This document shows, piece by piece, positions 1 through 7,539 of a stretch of DNA of 64,000 nucleotides. How positions within the stretch are numbered: position 1 is the stretch's first letter; each line of letters starts with the position of its first letter. Origin of the DNA: Actinobaculum suis. GTDB lineage: Bacteria > Actinomycetota > Actinomycetes > Actinomycetales > Actinomycetaceae. The notes under the pieces are model-generated. The model worked only from the letters and a program-made list of their open reading frames with translations. It had not been told where the DNA came from and made no database searches. The translations under genes and the position numbers were made by a program. The stretch is from NCBI RefSeq assembly GCF_900102025.1, contig NZ_FNAU01000013.1, positions 1 through 64,000 of the forward strand. The letters run 5' to 3'.

Positions 1-243
1 AAGGCTACTCGGAATCGGATCCAGTTCACTAACGATGTAGCAGCGGTCAAGGCCTTATGGTTGATGATCGGTCATATCGAGGACCGGCGGGCCAGAAAAC
101 GCGAGAAACAAGCAGCTAAGCTGAGAAAGGGCAAACCCCGGGTCACTACCGGGTACATTGAAGGAGCACGAGCTAGTGGCTGGGGACAGGCAATCAACCA
201 AATGATGGTAGCCTATCCCGAGCGCTTTGAAAAATATCAATAA
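1..243 (+). CDS. 3' end of a mutator-type (IS256 family) transposase, partial
   Basis: The frame is open from the first base and ends in TAA at 241-243. The 80 visible residues contain the motifs RIQFTNDVAAVKALWLM, HIEDRRARKR and GWGQAINQMMVAYPERF, which I recognise from the C-terminus of actinobacterial mutator-type transposases. The DDE catalytic core lies outside the window, so intactness of the gene cannot be judged. The T-rich stretch after the stop, around 262-287 (aaaatcttgacactccc), may be the right end of the element, but without the left end the inverted repeat cannot be confirmed. Confidence 0.7.
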   Translation, partial: KATRNRIQFTNDVAAVKALWLMIGHIEDRRARKREKQAAKLRKGKPRVTTGYIEGARASGWGQAINQMMVAYPERFEKYQ

Positions 244-397
244 CCATCCCCCATACACAAAAATCTTGACACTCCCGTGTCCAATGGCGTATGGAACTTA
301 GTAGCTACTTATTTCCGAAGTGTGCGCGAAACGCCCTGCGCTCATCCTCTGACGTGGTCTTCACAGAGAGAAAGCGTAGACGCAAGTAGCAAAGCTA

Positions 398-427
398 CCG
401 GCGAGGAGTAATGGATCTCCTCGCCGG
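398..427. terminator. Perfect 11-bp hairpin, possible terminator
   Basis: ccggcgaggag (398-408) and ctcctcgccgg (417-427) form an 11-bp stem with an 8-nt loop. It lies 29 nt downstream of the minus-strand small membrane gene. There is no U tract on either side, so intrinsic termination is only plausible. The rest of 244-455 shows no gene. Confidence 0.45.
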
Positions 428-455
428 CGATAGTCAACACGGAATTACGTGCAAA

Positions 456-686
456 TCAGACCCATTTACGCAAGGACTTGATATCGAATAGGACTACAAT
501 GAATCCAACGAGCGCTAACACGCCAAGCAAGGGTCCATAAAACTTGAGTACATATATGTATGAAATATCCCGAAGTTTCGCGTAAATCCACGTCAACGAA
601 AAGATAAGAACAACCTCTATGCCAAGTCCCAGGAAAGCTGATTTCCACCTCAACGGCCGTCGTTTACGATCGTGTTTTTCAGTCAT
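456..686 (-). CDS. Small two-helix membrane protein of unknown function
   Basis: 76 residues from the ATG at 686, chosen because GGGAGG lies 6-7 nt upstream; an ATG five codons further out has no such site. A basic N-terminus (MTEKHDRKRRPLRWK) is followed by two hydrophobic segments, about residues 18-36 and 48-66, and a short basic tail. I do not recognise the family. It lies downstream of the two-component genes on the same strand, after a gap of about 300 nt that holds a start-less open frame, so it could be a target or accessory of that system; this is inference. Confidence 0.55.
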   Translation of the reverse strand: MTEKHDRKRRPLRWKSAFLGLGIEVVLIFSLTWIYAKLRDISYIYVLKFYGPLLGVLALVGFIVVLFDIKSLRKWV

Positions 687-717
687 GGTTCCTCCCCTCA
701 CGTTCGGACGAGCCTAC

Positions 718-966
718 TTACCTGCCGATGCATCGAACTCCGTACCACGCAAGTGAAACGGCTAGGTTGATGCCTCCGCTACGCAAGGCCGCTCGGCCCC
801 CGAATTGTATGAAAGCGTTGGAGTTATAGGTTTTGAAATTTCCAACTGCCCCAATTGGGATATATCCAGGGTAAAGTGCAGGGTTGAGGAAGCTGTATCG
901 ACGAATGTTGGTTTTCGGTACTGATTTTGGTGGGTATAGGGAGCAAGACCGGGTGCAGGAAACTCG
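718..966 (-). other. Start-less open frame, possible remnant of a small secreted or peptide gene
   Basis: This minus-strand frame is open for 82 codons between an upstream TGA (967-969) and a TAA (718-720) but contains no convincing ATG/GTG/TTG start before its last third. Its C-terminal 50 residues look protein-like rather than random (for example NPALYPGYIPIGAVGNFKTY followed by Gly/Ala-rich IQFGGRAALRSGG and an ending WYGVRCIGR). It sits between the response regulator and the small membrane protein. It may be a decayed gene or chance; I recognise no family. Confidence 0.25.
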
Positions 967-983
967 TCACAGAGTGGGTATTG

Positions 984-1646
984 TTAGGCCACCCCGGATT
1001 TTACGGCAGTGATAGCCAGTTCTGTACGACTCTGGCAGCGGGTAATCTCCAGCAGTTCGCTCACGTACGACCGCACTGTAGTCTCTGCTAGGCCGAGTTC
1101 GCGAGCAATATTTTTATTGGGCATGCCCTCCAGTAGGAGAGTGAAGATGGGCTCGAGGCGCGAAGGTAGATTTTCTACGGCAGCTACAAAATCGGCGTAT
1201 TTTTTACGGTTCTCCAATGATCCTTGGTAGACCTCAGATAGTAGTTGTGTGGGAATTGCGGCCACTACGTTCTTTCCTTGCTTAGCACGTCGAATAGCGT
1301 ATAAAACCTCTTCGGGATCCGAATCTTTGGTAAGGAATCCGTTTACGCCGGCTTTTAGAGCTCGGTCGAGAGCATCTTCTTCTAGGAAGGCTGTGAGTAT
1401 CACGATCGGCAACTCTGGATGTAGGGCGCGAACGGCGCGTGCGGTTTCAATTCCATCCATCCCAGGCATGTCCACATCGAGAAGTAACACATCAACCATT
1501 TGTGGCTGCAGAAGCTCGAGCGCTTGCTTCCCGCTTGCCGCTGCCCACGAAACGCTGATGCCCTCAAGAGTGTTCAAAAATAGAGAGAAACTAATGCGGA
1601 CGAGCTGGTCGTCATCTACAAGTGCAACCCTAATTTTGCTGCTCAT
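984..1646 (-). CDS. Two-component response regulator, NarL/FixJ type
   Basis: 220 residues. The N-terminal receiver domain has the acidic pocket D11-D13, phospho-acceptor D57 in LLLDVDMPG, the Thr of VILTAF and the Lys of FLTKDSD. The C-terminal LuxR-type HTH covers about residues 160-210 (GMPNKNIARELGLAETTVRSYV). Start ATG at 1646 follows agagaggtgc. The histidine kinase gene lies 60 nt upstream on the same strand, so the two should be cotranscribed and form a phosphorelay pair. The output is a cytoplasmic DNA-binding regulator; the target genes cannot be read from the sequence, although the small membrane gene downstream is the obvious candidate. Confidence 0.93.
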   Translation of the reverse strand: MSSKIRVALVDDDQLVRISFSLFLNTLEGISVSWAAASGKQALELLQPQMVDVLLLDVDMPGMDGIETARAVRALHPELPIVILTAFLEEDALDRALKAGVNGFLTKDSDPEEVLYAIRRAKQGKNVVAAIPTQLLSEVYQGSLENRKKYADFVAAVENLPSRLEPIFTLLLEGMPNKNIARELGLAETTVRSYVSELLEITRCQSRTELAITAVKSGVA

Positions 1647-1706
1647 TGCACCTCTCTTCCGACTCTAGTCTTCCGACTCTTGGTTCGTTCGGCTTTAACA
1701 TACGGC

Positions 1707-2801
1707 TTACTTGTCACCGGGAATTGTGACGTGTGTGAACCATTGATTTGTTGGAGTGGTTCCCACGGCAAACTCTCCCCCTTGAGATTCCACACGCACC
1801 TTCAAGTTTGCTAGCCCGAAGCCACCACCAATATCGGGGGTAGATCCCTCGCTACATATGTCATTACTCATCAGAATCGTGAGTTCGCGGCTAGGCTCAT
1901 TGAATCCTATGACGAGCCTAGCCTGACTGTTTTCAGGTGAATACTTTAGGACGTTGGATGCGCATTCGCGAAGCATGAAGTTTCCCGTCGCTAGCTGCCC
2001 GGTACTTAGTAGGCTCTCATCCAAATTAGGCATGGAGATTCGCAAGGTAATGTGCCGCGTGAGAAGCATTCCCTGGATTTGCTCAATAACGGTTGCCATA
2101 GGTTCCGTCTGGTCGGGTATGTTCATCGTTGCGATAAGTGCGCGGATGCGGCGCGAAGCATTGCGGGCAATATCTATTTGCACTTGAGATGCTTCTGCAA
2201 ATTCGGGGTGGCGGATAGCAAAATCGCGAGCCAGCAGAATGATGTGGGCGAGGTCCTTCGCCGTGTTGTCGTGCAATTCCTGGGCAAGGGCGCGGCTCTT
2301 TGCAGCGCTCGTTTCCTGCGCTTTCCGAGCCGTATTTTCGGCATAAATCCGACGCTGTTTCTGCCACTTTAACGCCAGACTGAGGGCGAGTACTGTTACG
2401 CCTAGGAGCAGGGAGCTAGAAGTTTGTGGTTCGGAATCAGGTGTCTGTAGGAATATCGTTGTTTCGACGGCGAATAGAACGAAAATAGCAGCCACGACCC
2501 ACGCCCGCATAACCCAGATGGCTATGGCCAGATAGATCGCCAAATCAAGCATTCTCTCCCCACGTAAACTGAGGAGTTGACCGAGAAGGAAGATCGAAAT
2601 AAAAACTAGCTCAAAGCGCGGTGATTTGGCTGAGAGCGCCAACGATCCGGCGAGTAGCATCGCCAAAATAACCCGTGGCGCCGAAAATGCCGCCATTCCA
2701 GTACTTGTGCTGTAAATATCAAAGAAAAGCAAGAACAAAGTTACTATCGCGTGTGCACGTGCGGAGGCAGGCGATGTAGGCTTTGCCAATTTCCCGACCA
2801 T
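1707..2801 (-). CDS. Membrane sensor histidine kinase, HisKA_3 family
   Basis: 364 residues from ATG 2801; the frame stays open to a TTG at 2828 and neither start has a clear Shine-Dalgarno site. The N-terminal half carries about five hydrophobic segments with very short loops, so sensing is probably within the membrane rather than through an extracellular domain. The dimerisation/phosphoacceptor motif is LAQELHDNTAKDL, with the His at about residue 177 from this start. The HATPase_c N box is FMLRECASNVLKYSP and the G box is GGGFGLANLKVRVESQGG. It phosphorylates the adjacent NarL-type regulator. The signal is unknown. Confidence 0.9.
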   Translation of the reverse strand: MVGKLAKPTSPASARAHAIVTLFLLFFDIYSTSTGMAAFSAPRVILAMLLAGSLALSAKSPRFELVFISIFLLGQLLSLRGERMLDLAIYLAIAIWVMRAWVVAAIFVLFAVETTIFLQTPDSEPQTSSSLLLGVTVLALSLALKWQKQRRIYAENTARKAQETSAAKSRALAQELHDNTAKDLAHIILLARDFAIRHPEFAEASQVQIDIARNASRRIRALIATMNIPDQTEPMATVIEQIQGMLLTRHITLRISMPNLDESLLSTGQLATGNFMLRECASNVLKYSPENSQARLVIGFNEPSRELTILMSNDICSEGSTPDIGGGFGLANLKVRVESQGGEFAVGTTPTNQWFTHVTIPGDK

Positions 2802-2884
2802 GTCCACATTGTTGCACGATCGCGCCAAATGTGCATCTAAGGTTTAAATGGATGCGCAAGGCAGAAGTAAGGGCTGCAGTATTG

Positions 2885-2963
2885 GCGGTGCTGCGGTGCT
2901 GCGGTGCTGCGGTGTTGGCGGCGTTGCGGTCGTTTTTGCGGTCGGTGTTGCTGGAGGTGTTGC
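2885..2963. repeat. Degenerate GCGGTGCT-type tandem repeat
   Basis: The stretch between the kinase gene and the end of the ROK regulator is a run of gcggtgct/gcggtgtt units (three clean ctgcggtg units at 2891-2912, then decayed copies). It contains no gene. It matches the habit of this genome of carrying short tandem repeats next to stop codons. Confidence 0.6.
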
Positions 2964-2973
2964 ATGCGGCGGG

Positions 2974-4482
2974 TTAGTCGAAGGAAATGGGGATACCGTA
3001 TTCGTGCCAGCGTGCGGGGTGGTTGAGAATCTCCGCGAAGCCGGCTAGGCAGCCGCCGCGGGAAGCGGCGAAATCCCCGAAGGCACTGGTTTCGATCTGC
3101 ACGTCCTCCCAGCGCCGGCCAAGTACACGGTACTCAATTTCGGCCTTCATAATTATTTCAAGCCGGTGGTAGAGGCGCGCGAAATTCCCGCCCAAAACTA
3201 CCAGGCGCAAATCCAATAGGTTCAAAACGTTGGCGATCGTCGTACCTAAAGCTTGGGCGCAAGCATCGATAGCGGCACGGGCGCCCGGATCACCCGCATC
3301 GAAAAGACGCGACAGCTTCGCCAGGCTCATTTCCTTTCCGCCTTCCGTGCCCGCCGCATAGCCAGCATTCCGCACAATCGAATCAAAACCTGCATACTGT
3401 TCCAAACAACCATTGGAACCGCAACGGCATTTCGGGCCGGAACGGTCTACGCACATGTGGCCGATTTCGCCGGCCCAACCGTGGTCGCCAGAAAAGAGCT
3501 GACCCTCGAAAAAGATCGCCGCACCCACGCCGACCTCCGCGGAAACGTACAAGAAACTCGAGTAGCCGGCGCGCACGCCGGGGCGGGAAAAGAACACCGA
3601 AAAAGCGGCCGCATCTGCCTCATTAATCACCCGGAAATGCCCCGCATCAAACCCTGGAAAATCCAGCAAAACACCTGCGTCCACATTCTGCCAACCCAGG
3701 TTTGGTGCGGTAACGATCGTGCGCCTATCCGTATCTACCAGCCCGGGCACGCACAACACCGTGCTTAGCAACTGCCCGGCCGGCAACTTGCTCGCTTCTT
3801 CGCCCGCTAGCCGAGAAATCCAGGCCAATACCACCGCCGGATCCGAACCGCGTGAATCAGACCGTTCGAGGCGCGATGTGAGCACATTTCCCGCCAAGTC
3901 GAGGGCGTAAATCGCTACGTATTCCAGGTTGATTTCCAAGGCCAGCACGATGTTCTTGCCCGGCTGGGCGGCTAGTGGCGCTGCCGGCCGCCCCACCTGT
4001 GGCCGCACCGGTTCCAACTCCTCAATCATGCCTGCCGAAATCAACTCGTCAGTAAGGCGGGAAACCGTTGCCCGCGTGAGTCCGGTACTTTGTGCCAACT
4101 TCGCGCGGGAAAGGCCAGTAGCAGTTTCCGGGGCGGGTAAATTGGAGGGCCCTGCGGGAGCTTCATCAGGGGTTTCGTTAGTGCCCGCTACGGGGGTGGG
4201 TAAATCGGGTGAACCTTCGGGAGTCTCGTGGGGAGTTTCGTGGGGAGACGCTAGGGGAGCCGCGTTGGGAGATTCGTTAGTGCCCGTTACCGGTGCGGCG
4301 CTCGCCTTGGCTGCTTCGCGTAACTCGGAGGCTTCCTCCGGTAGTGTCGCGTGAGCCTCTCCGGCCGAAGGCACAGAAGTAATAGTGGGATCGGCAGTAG
4401 CAGAACCGGCCGCGAGGATATTACAAAGAATGAGACGCAAATTGTCTTGACGAATCGACGTCGCATTCTTGCCGGGTTTCAT
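2974..4482 (-). CDS. ROK-family transcriptional regulator (XylR/NagC type) with a 96-residue insertion in its DNA-binding domain
   Basis: 502 residues from the ATG at 4482, chosen because ggaaaggat precedes it; an upstream in-frame start at 4575 has none. Residues 1-26 (MKPGKNATSIRQDNLRLILC...) are the usual first helices of ROK regulators, and the HTH resumes at about residue 123 (GLSRAKLAQSTGLTRATVSRL). Between them lie about 96 Pro/Thr/Glu/Ala-rich residues with imperfect repeats (GTNES, HETPHETPEG, GTNETPDEAPAG). The ROK domain follows, with the zinc motif CRCGSNGCLEQ intact. Without the insert the length would be the usual 400 or so. It diverges from xylulokinase, so a xylose-responsive repressor is the likely role, by context only. 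Confidence 0.85.
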   Translation of the reverse strand: MKPGKNATSIRQDNLRLILCNILAAGSATADPTITSVPSAGEAHATLPEEASELREAAKASAAPVTGTNESPNAAPLASPHETPHETPEGSPDLPTPVAGTNETPDEAPAGPSNLPAPETATGLSRAKLAQSTGLTRATVSRLTDELISAGMIEELEPVRPQVGRPAAPLAAQPGKNIVLALEINLEYVAIYALDLAGNVLTSRLERSDSRGSDPAVVLAWISRLAGEEASKLPAGQLLSTVLCVPGLVDTDRRTIVTAPNLGWQNVDAGVLLDFPGFDAGHFRVINEADAAAFSVFFSRPGVRAGYSSFLYVSAEVGVGAAIFFEGQLFSGDHGWAGEIGHMCVDRSGPKCRCGSNGCLEQYAGFDSIVRNAGYAAGTEGGKEMSLAKLSRLFDAGDPGARAAIDACAQALGTTIANVLNLLDLRLVVLGGNFARLYHRLEIIMKAEIEYRVLGRRWEDVQIETSAFGDFAASRGGCLAGFAEILNHPARWHEYGIPISFD

Positions 4483-4522
4483 GCTGTGATCCTTTCCAGG
4501 CCTCGCACACTGTACATATGTA

Positions 4523-4549
4523 TGACTTCTAGATATGTGACTTCTAGAT
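4523..4549. promoter_or_regulatory. 12-bp direct repeat upstream of the ROK regulator
   Basis: tgacttctagat occurs at 4523-4534 and again at 4538-4549, a 15-bp period, 41-67 nt upstream of the regulator start. This could be an autoregulatory or promoter-proximal site. There is no further support. Confidence 0.35.
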
Positions 4550-4778
4550 GAAAAAACCGCCGTAGACAGGCTCACCGAGCCGTCAGTATTTCAGCATAAA
4601 CGAAAAGAACTAAGACCATCCAATTACCTGCCACAATAGGACGTGGCGGCAAACCTTTTGTAGCGGAGAATACTGCGGCGGGCACCTTGGTAACGATATA
4701 GCGGGCGCCTTGGTAACTGTGGCCAGCCGCGCCCTGATTTCAGCTCCGCATGGCATTGAAAAACGCGGCTCAATTGGT

Positions 4779-4800
4779 TAGTTTTACTTAAGAACAAAGT
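4779..4800. promoter_or_regulatory. Candidate XylR-type operator
   Basis: The AT-rich imperfect palindrome gttttacttaagaacaaa is centred on CTTAAG (4788-4793) in the divergent region between the ROK regulator and xylB. It resembles the T-rich/A-rich arms of known XylR operators of the ROK family. The distance to xylB is long (about 340 nt), so it may serve a promoter further upstream. This is inference from pattern alone. Confidence 0.35.
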
Positions 4801-5140
4801 CCCGTTGCGGGGTAGTCTGCCGCGTGTTGGCTTGCCGGTTTGCTGCACTGTTGGGGTGCCGTACTACCCCGGTTGCCAGCTCACCGGCTTGTCAGCTTGC
4901 CGGCGGCCGTCCTATCGGTTTGCGCGGTGCGTGCTATGTATTTGCGCGCACCAAGTAAACAGCGCCTAGCAAGTGGTGCCTGCCAAACGGCACCACGCAA
5001 ACGGCACCTAGCAAAGGCGCCTAGTGAACGGCGTCAGGTAAGCGGCGTCAGGCAAGCGGCACGTTGTATACAGCACGTTGTAAACAGCGAACAGCGTAGC
5101 CGCAGGTGCCCTCGCATGCGGTACGGCCCGAAGGAGCGCC
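4801..5140. other. Non-coding region with decayed short repeats upstream of xylB
   Basis: No gene is visible. From about 4960 to 5095 it is made of related 14-20 nt units (for example aagtggtgcc, aacggcacc, tagcaaaggcgcc, gaacggcgtcaggtaagcggcgtcagg, cagcacgttgta) that look like decayed tandem duplications. A stable 5' leader of xylB cannot be ruled out. Confidence 0.4.
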
Positions 5141-6712
5141 ATGCAAGAAGCCAAACATTCCAAACAATCCCCGCAACTAGTGGCCGGGGTTGATTCTTCC
5201 ACGCAGTCCACCAAGATTCTGATTGTGGACGCCCGCACGGGTGCCACGGTTCGCGAAGGCCGGGCCGCGCATCCGACCGGTACGGAGGTAGACCCGCAGG
5301 CCTGGCTCACCGCTTTCCGCGAGGCCGCTGCCCAGGCGGGCGGTCTGGCCGATATTAGCGGCCTTTCCATAGCCGGCCAACAACATGGCATGGTGCTTTT
5401 GGACGCCGCGGGCGAAGTAATCCGCCCCGCCCAATTATGGAATGACACGAAGTCAGCGGCCGCTGCGCGCGCTCTTACCGCCGAGCTGGGCGCCGAATTT
5501 TGGGCCCAAGCTGTGGGTTCCGTGCCGGTTGCCTCGCTCACGGTAACGAAACTGCGCTGGATTGCCGATAACGAACCAGAAAACGCGGCCCGCATCGCCG
5601 CGATCTGCCTCCCGCACGATTGGCTCACCTGGAAACTGCGCGGCACCACCGATATTCGCGCTCTCACCACAGACCGTTCGGACGCTTCCGGCACCGGTTA
5701 CATGGATTGTGAAACTGACGAATACCGGTATGACATCCTCGCCCACGCCCTGCGGATTACCGAAGCCCAAGCCCGGCAGCTCGTGTTGCCGCGCATCGCC
5801 GCCCCCTACGAATCCGTGGGGTGCGTACATCCACAGTTTTTGGGGGAGAAAAGCACAGCTACGGCGTCGGGAACTGAACCGGCGCCGAAAGCTGAAGCTA
5901 CGGCGTCGGGAACTGAGGCGAACTTGCCGGGAACTGCTCAGCCGAAAACCAGTGTGCCGGTGTTGCTGGGCCCGGGGGCTGGCGATAATGCGGGGGCGGC
6001 TTTGGGGCTGAATTTGCGGCCCGGGCAGGCATCGATTTCGATCGGAACTTCCGGGGTGGTGGCAGCGATTGCCGAACATCCGGTGCGTGACGCGCATTCC
6101 GGGGTCACCGGTTTTGCGGACGCGAACGGAGCATGGTTGCCGCTCGCCTGCACGCTCAATGGCGCGCTGATTCAGGATTACTTCTGCGAACTTTTGGGCG
6201 TGAGTTTCGAGCGTTTGGGGGAGTTGGCGGAGCAGGCCGCGCCCGGTGCCGGTGGGGTCACGTTGGTTCCTTATTTTGCGGGGGAGCGTACGCCCAATTT
6301 GCCGCGCGCTACCGCGAGTTTGCATGGTCTTACCCCAGATTCGACGACGCCGCACAACTTCGCCCGGGCCGCCTACGAAGGTCTGGCATGTTTGCTCCGC
6401 GGGGCTTTGGAAGCTTTGCGGGATGGCGGTTTGCATATCGAGCGGGCGATGCTGATTGGCGGGGCCACCCGCTCGGCAGTTTTGGCGCAGATCATGGCGG
6501 ACGTGTTACAGATTCCTTTGGATATACCCCGCCCGGGTGAATATGTGGCGCGCGGGGCGGCTCGCCAGGCCGCGCTGGTATGCGGGTTCGACGTGAGCGC
6601 TCCCGGCTGGGAACCGGAGATCACGGAAACTATTACGCCCGGTCCGGCAAACCCGGCTTGGCCGCGCTACCAAAAACTCGCTGCCGCTATTGCCCACGCG
6701 CAGGCGGAGTAA
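5141..6712 (+). CDS. xylB: Xylulokinase (FGGY family)
   Basis: 523 residues; phosphorylates D-xylulose to xylulose-5-P for the pentose phosphate pathway. ATG at 5141 follows aaggag. The N-terminal phosphate loop GVDSSTQSTK, the substrate motif IAGQQHGMVLLD, the catalytic Asp region TTDRSDASGTGY and the C-terminal ATP-site motif LIGGATRSAVLAQIMADVL are intact. Residues about 233-268 are a low-complexity insert (Ala/Thr/Ser/Glu/Pro) not found in typical xylulokinases; its DNA contains two 20-bp copies of gctacggcgtcgggaactga (5858-5877 and 5897-5916). No xylose isomerase gene is in the window. The ROK regulator gene diverges from it. Confidence 0.92.
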   Translation: MQEAKHSKQSPQLVAGVDSSTQSTKILIVDARTGATVREGRAAHPTGTEVDPQAWLTAFREAAAQAGGLADISGLSIAGQQHGMVLLDAAGEVIRPAQLWNDTKSAAAARALTAELGAEFWAQAVGSVPVASLTVTKLRWIADNEPENAARIAAICLPHDWLTWKLRGTTDIRALTTDRSDASGTGYMDCETDEYRYDILAHALRITEAQARQLVLPRIAAPYESVGCVHPQFLGEKSTATASGTEPAPKAEATASGTEANLPGTAQPKTSVPVLLGPGAGDNAGAALGLNLRPGQASISIGTSGVVAAIAEHPVRDAHSGVTGFADANGAWLPLACTLNGALIQDYFCELLGVSFERLGELAEQAAPGAGGVTLVPYFAGERTPNLPRATASLHGLTPDSTTPHNFARAAYEGLACLLRGALEALRDGGLHIERAMLIGGATRSAVLAQIMADVLQIPLDIPRPGEYVARGAARQAALVCGFDVSAPGWEPEITETITPGPANPAWPRYQKLAAAIAHAQAE

Positions 6713-6811
6713 CACGCGCAGGCGGAGCAATTGGCGCAGGTGGAGCAATAGGCGCAGGCGGAGCAATAGGTACCTGGCGGAGCAATATGCGCAGGCGGAA
6801 GAGTAGGCGCG
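6698..6811. repeat. About 18-bp tandem repeats beginning in the last codons of xylB
   Basis: Units close to gcgcaggcggagcaatag recur five to six times, starting with the codons for the terminal Gln-Ala-Glu of xylB and continuing past its stop. The copies carry stop codons and are increasingly decayed, as if the 3' end of the gene had been repeatedly duplicated. Confidence 0.7.
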
Positions 6812-6952
6812 CTCCCCTCCGCGAAGCCGTATCGCCGGCGCTATGGCCCGCACTCGCGGGCAGGCGGTGGCGAGCAGCAGGCTCTTAAACGGTTCCAGCC
6901 GGTAAACGGGTAGTGCCTGCGTGCTGGTAATGGGTAATTGCATATGGATGCG

Positions 6953-6994
6953 AGGTAGGGGCCGGTTTAGTCCGAACTAAACCGGCCCCTACCT
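6953..6994. terminator. Strong bidirectional hairpin terminator
   Basis: A perfect 19-bp stem (6953-6971 with 6976-6994) closes a 4-nt loop. It separates xylB (plus) from the minus-strand transporter remnant. The following tgtcgttgtgtg is only moderately T-rich. Confidence 0.8.
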
Positions 6995-7023
6995 GTCGTT
7001 GTGTGTAACCGCGAAGAGCTTGG

Positions 7024-7203
7024 CTAGCCGTTCAGCGTTTGCCTAGTAGCAAGCCCAGCGCGTTGAGCGGCGGCTTCTTCGATTTCTTCGAGACTCTTGC
7101 CGCGAGTTTCAGGAACACGCAAGCGCACGAATGCCACGCCCAGTGCACACACCACGGTAATGGTTAGTGGCATAAACACGCTATGTTTTAGTTGCCTCGA
7201 CAT
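7024..7203 (-). pseudogene. C-terminal stump of a sugar:H+ symporter (MFS sugar porter)
   Basis: The last 59 codons include VFMPLTITVVCALGVAFVRLRVPETRGKS..., the final transmembrane helix and the PETRGKSLEEIEE tail signature of AraE/XylT-type sugar porters (normally about 460-490 residues). Upstream of residue V the frame continues with unrelated sequence and no transporter helices. The rest of the gene is missing, so this is a deletion remnant. It lies next to xylB and before the arabinofuranosidase gene, suggesting loss of an older pentose transporter. Confidence 0.7.
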
Positions 7204-7445
7204 AAAACGGTAGAAAACAATCTCAGGCGTGAGACTAGGAATATGCGTGTGCGCCCGATCGTTTAAAAATTCTGCGCGGCGGGACGATTCGCCCGAAGAA
7301 TCTTGTAGAAATGCCCCGTTCGTGGGTTGGATGAGAAGCCGTTCGGCCATTTACGAATTCCGGGGCTATCCTCTTTGAACACGTGGAGTAAGAGCGATAG
7401 GCAGACTGCGTCGAAGTTATTGGGACTAGACTTCGCCACGAGCGC

Positions 7446-7461
7446 ATGTTATCGTTAACAT
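7446..7461. promoter_or_regulatory. LacI-type operator upstream of the arabinofuranosidase gene
   Basis: tgttatcgttaaca (within 7446-7461) is a nearly perfect palindrome centred on CG, 80 nt upstream of the GH51 start. It shares the pattern TGTKAKCGYTAACA with the site at 13494-13507 in front of araB. Both are probably bound by the LacI regulator encoded at 10721-11737. The remaining non-coding DNA at 7204-7539 shows no gene. Confidence 0.6.
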
Positions 7462-7539
7462 TACCACGGATCAAAGATGATCTTCGCAGTAGGTGGGCAG
7501 TATGTCGGCTCGCCTCTTAAATTTCTATGGGAGGCTTCA

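Noticed and set aside
4100-4410. Insert in the ROK regulator (and in CodA) considered as an intein
   Set aside because: No Cys/Ser at the left edge, no His-Asn at the right edge, no splicing blocks, and far too short and repetitive.
5453-6436. Minus-strand open frame of 327 codons inside xylB
   Set aside because: Antisense to conserved FGGY motifs; Arg/Ser/Gly-rich, no ribosome site.
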